A DNA stretch of 64,000 bases from Planococcus citri (taxonomy: Eukaryota > Arthropoda > Insecta > Hemiptera > Pseudococcidae): the NCBI RefSeq assembly GCF_950023065.1, contig NC_088679.1, positions 9,424,001 to 9,488,000 on the forward strand. Reading direction: 5' to 3'. This document shows, piece after piece, positions 62,566 to 64,000 of the stretch. Within the stretch, counting starts at the first letter, position 1. The number at the start of each line of letters is the position of its first letter. A model generated the notes under the pieces. The model had not been told where the DNA came from. It did no database searches and saw nothing but the letters and a program-made list of their open reading frames with translations. The position numbers and the translations under genes are program-made.

Positions 62566-64000
62566 CCTATACTGTTGGCAAGTGTTTCCAGTTCGTTATC
62601 AGTGAGTCCTTTCAAATAAGTAAGAATCCCCACCCCCTTAGAGGTACATAAGGGTGAAATTTATAAAACGAAGGAAGAACCTTCATTTCCACTTGAGCCA
62701 AAATTCTTTTAACTTGTAGTCTAGCTCACAAGCTCACAAATGAATCGATAGGTTGGATACAATATAAGAATATAAGATACAAGCAACTTGTTTATACGAT
62801 TGGTCGATCCAGGTGTTCGTTTTTCTCGTTTCACGCCCACAAAATTATTTTGAAAAAGTACCTTCGAGCACTATACAGAAGTTGTTGTTGAAATTGAAGT
62901 TTTATGCGATATTTTTTACATGGTCGAGTACAACTTCAGAAACATCATGAATTTTTCCACACTACAGACAATCAGACATGTGTTTATAATATTTAAACTT
63001 ATGGAAGTTTTTTCAAATAATTTTCATACAGTATTTTAAAATTATTTTTTCAATAATTTTTCACCGCATTTGCAGTCATTTCAGTAATTTCCAGTTTGTT
63101 TAACACGATGAACATCGAATTACTCACGAGAACCACTCATTTCCTCAATTATTCATTATAAACATGATTTATTTTTTGTTTTCATATATACAATTTTTTA
63201 TTCTATCCAACGATAACACATGGAGGCAATTTTGGTTTCTTTCAATGAACTTTTATTGCCAATTAATGAAGCAACTAACTGATATGATAAGTGTTAGATT
63301 CATCTCGGTTGTTATTCGTCACTCGGTATAACCAGTCCCAAAGGAGGTTTCACCATGCAACGCCCAGTCAAAAAGTGTGCCTTGACATGTGCTGCAGACA
63401 GTATGGAATTAATTATTATATTATACACTTACATATGATATACATAATACACGTGGTTTCCTGTTTTCAATAATGCAAAATTGGAAGGGATCTTGAATTT
63501 TGAGGTCAACGGTCGTATCGATTGATATAATACTCGTAAAAATCTTACTTTGAATAAAAAAAAAAAAAAAAAAATACTGAACAGCAGATTTGTGCACATT
63601 TTAAATTATTCTTACTTAATTCGCTCTTCATCTCGCTCCAGGATTGGAAAAAAATAAAAACTGCGTTCAGATTTAAAATATACTTTTTTTCATATTCTTC
63701 AGATAATTAATGAAATTCGTCAGTAGGCTTATCAAACTCGAATGAAATTAAATTTTCGTCACCTCATAAAATTTATTATACTCGTAGAATGGATCAAAAA
63801 ATTCTTCACAATTTTTTCAAATAATTTGGAGGCATTTATTTTGGAAGCCTTCTACACGTTCAAAATCAAAGAAAAAATGTGAAAATCCTGTACTTGTGTA
63901 TTTTAAGAACCACAAATTTATATATTTTATCAAAAAATGCAAAATATTTGAGCTAAAAGGAGTAAAAATCCTATATTTTGAGGTCATTCCTTGCCAACAC
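62566..64000. other. Right end of window, no recognised gene
   Basis: AT-rich sequence with a 19-nt A run at 63556-63574. Apart from the candidate GATA initiator exon, nothing could be supported. Confidence 0.5.
63128..63140 (-). CDS. Candidate initiator exon of the GATA gene (four codons plus one base)
   Basis: On the minus strand GAGGAAATGAGTGGTTCTC is followed by a good donor, GTGAGT. The ATG has a G at -3 and an in-frame TGA five codons upstream, as for a true 5' end. The coding part, M-S-G-S plus one base, ends in phase 1. That is exactly what the exon starting at 40672 needs: the leftover C joins CT to give Pro and the protein would begin M-S-G-S-P-R-E-E. No TATA box or conserved 5' UTR was recognised upstream. 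Short ATG-donor combinations occur by chance in 23 kb of DNA, so this is a hypothesis only. Confidence 0.22.

Larger units (their letters stand above)
40673..63127 (-). other. Upstream region, possibly a single ~22-kb 5' intron of the GATA gene
   Basis: The 40.7-kb acceptor proves that an intron exists upstream; its 5' end is unknown (63127 if the candidate initiator exon is right). The region holds three members of a second inverted-repeat family, a hAT MITE and several tandem arrays. In 42982-45449, 46176-52752, 55684-57300 and 58860-61839 I see AT-rich unique or faintly repetitive DNA, polypurine runs and no supported gene. Confidence 0.4.

Overview
The window is AT-rich eukaryotic DNA. 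It has long introns, GT-AG exons far apart, no bacterial operon structure, and many TAGGTA/GTACCTAC words and poly-C/poly-G tracts. The one gene that can be read with confidence is an arthropod GATA factor, so this is an insect genome. The TAGGTA-rich background suggests a hemipteran such as an aphid or mealybug, but that is an impression, not a result.

Main gene (minus strand). Four exons join in consistent phase: 40672-39757, 19731-19583, 16502-16167 and 790-621. Together they hold 1571 coding nt (523 codons) of a GATA4/5/6-class zinc-finger transcription factor. The last exon carries the N-terminal GATA finger. The C-terminal finger and the 3' end lie beyond position 1. The N-terminal exon has no ATG, so the start codon is further upstream. 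One phase-compatible initiator exon is visible at 63140-63128, which would make almost the whole window one gene. The long N-terminal region and the QPRRL ending of the finger exon favour a serpent-type paralogue over pannier, but this is not settled.

Everything else is intron or 5' flank, filled with repeats. 791-16166: a truncated retrotransposon ORF with a PRE-like region, a ~330-355-bp tandem array, a broken copy of a long hairpin element, and one member of a pair of inverted dispersed repeats. 16503-19582: a diverged hairpin relic. 19732-39756: a cluster of GATA motifs including a perfect palindromic GATA pair, a 2.06-kb inverted-repeat element flanked by TA and by a longer host duplication, a perfect 246-bp palindrome, and a 797-bp hAT-like element with 8-bp target duplications nested in an old hairpin copy. 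40673-63127: a second family of inverted-repeat elements, one with a five-copy internal 243-bp array, a 200-bp hAT MITE with 8-bp target duplications, and several tandem arrays.

No tRNA, rRNA, CRISPR or complete transposase gene was recognised. A few GC-richer islands (about 10.2-11.9 kb, 20.2-20.7 kb, 28.25 kb, 56.8 kb) stand out as possible promoters, enhancers or unrecognised exons.
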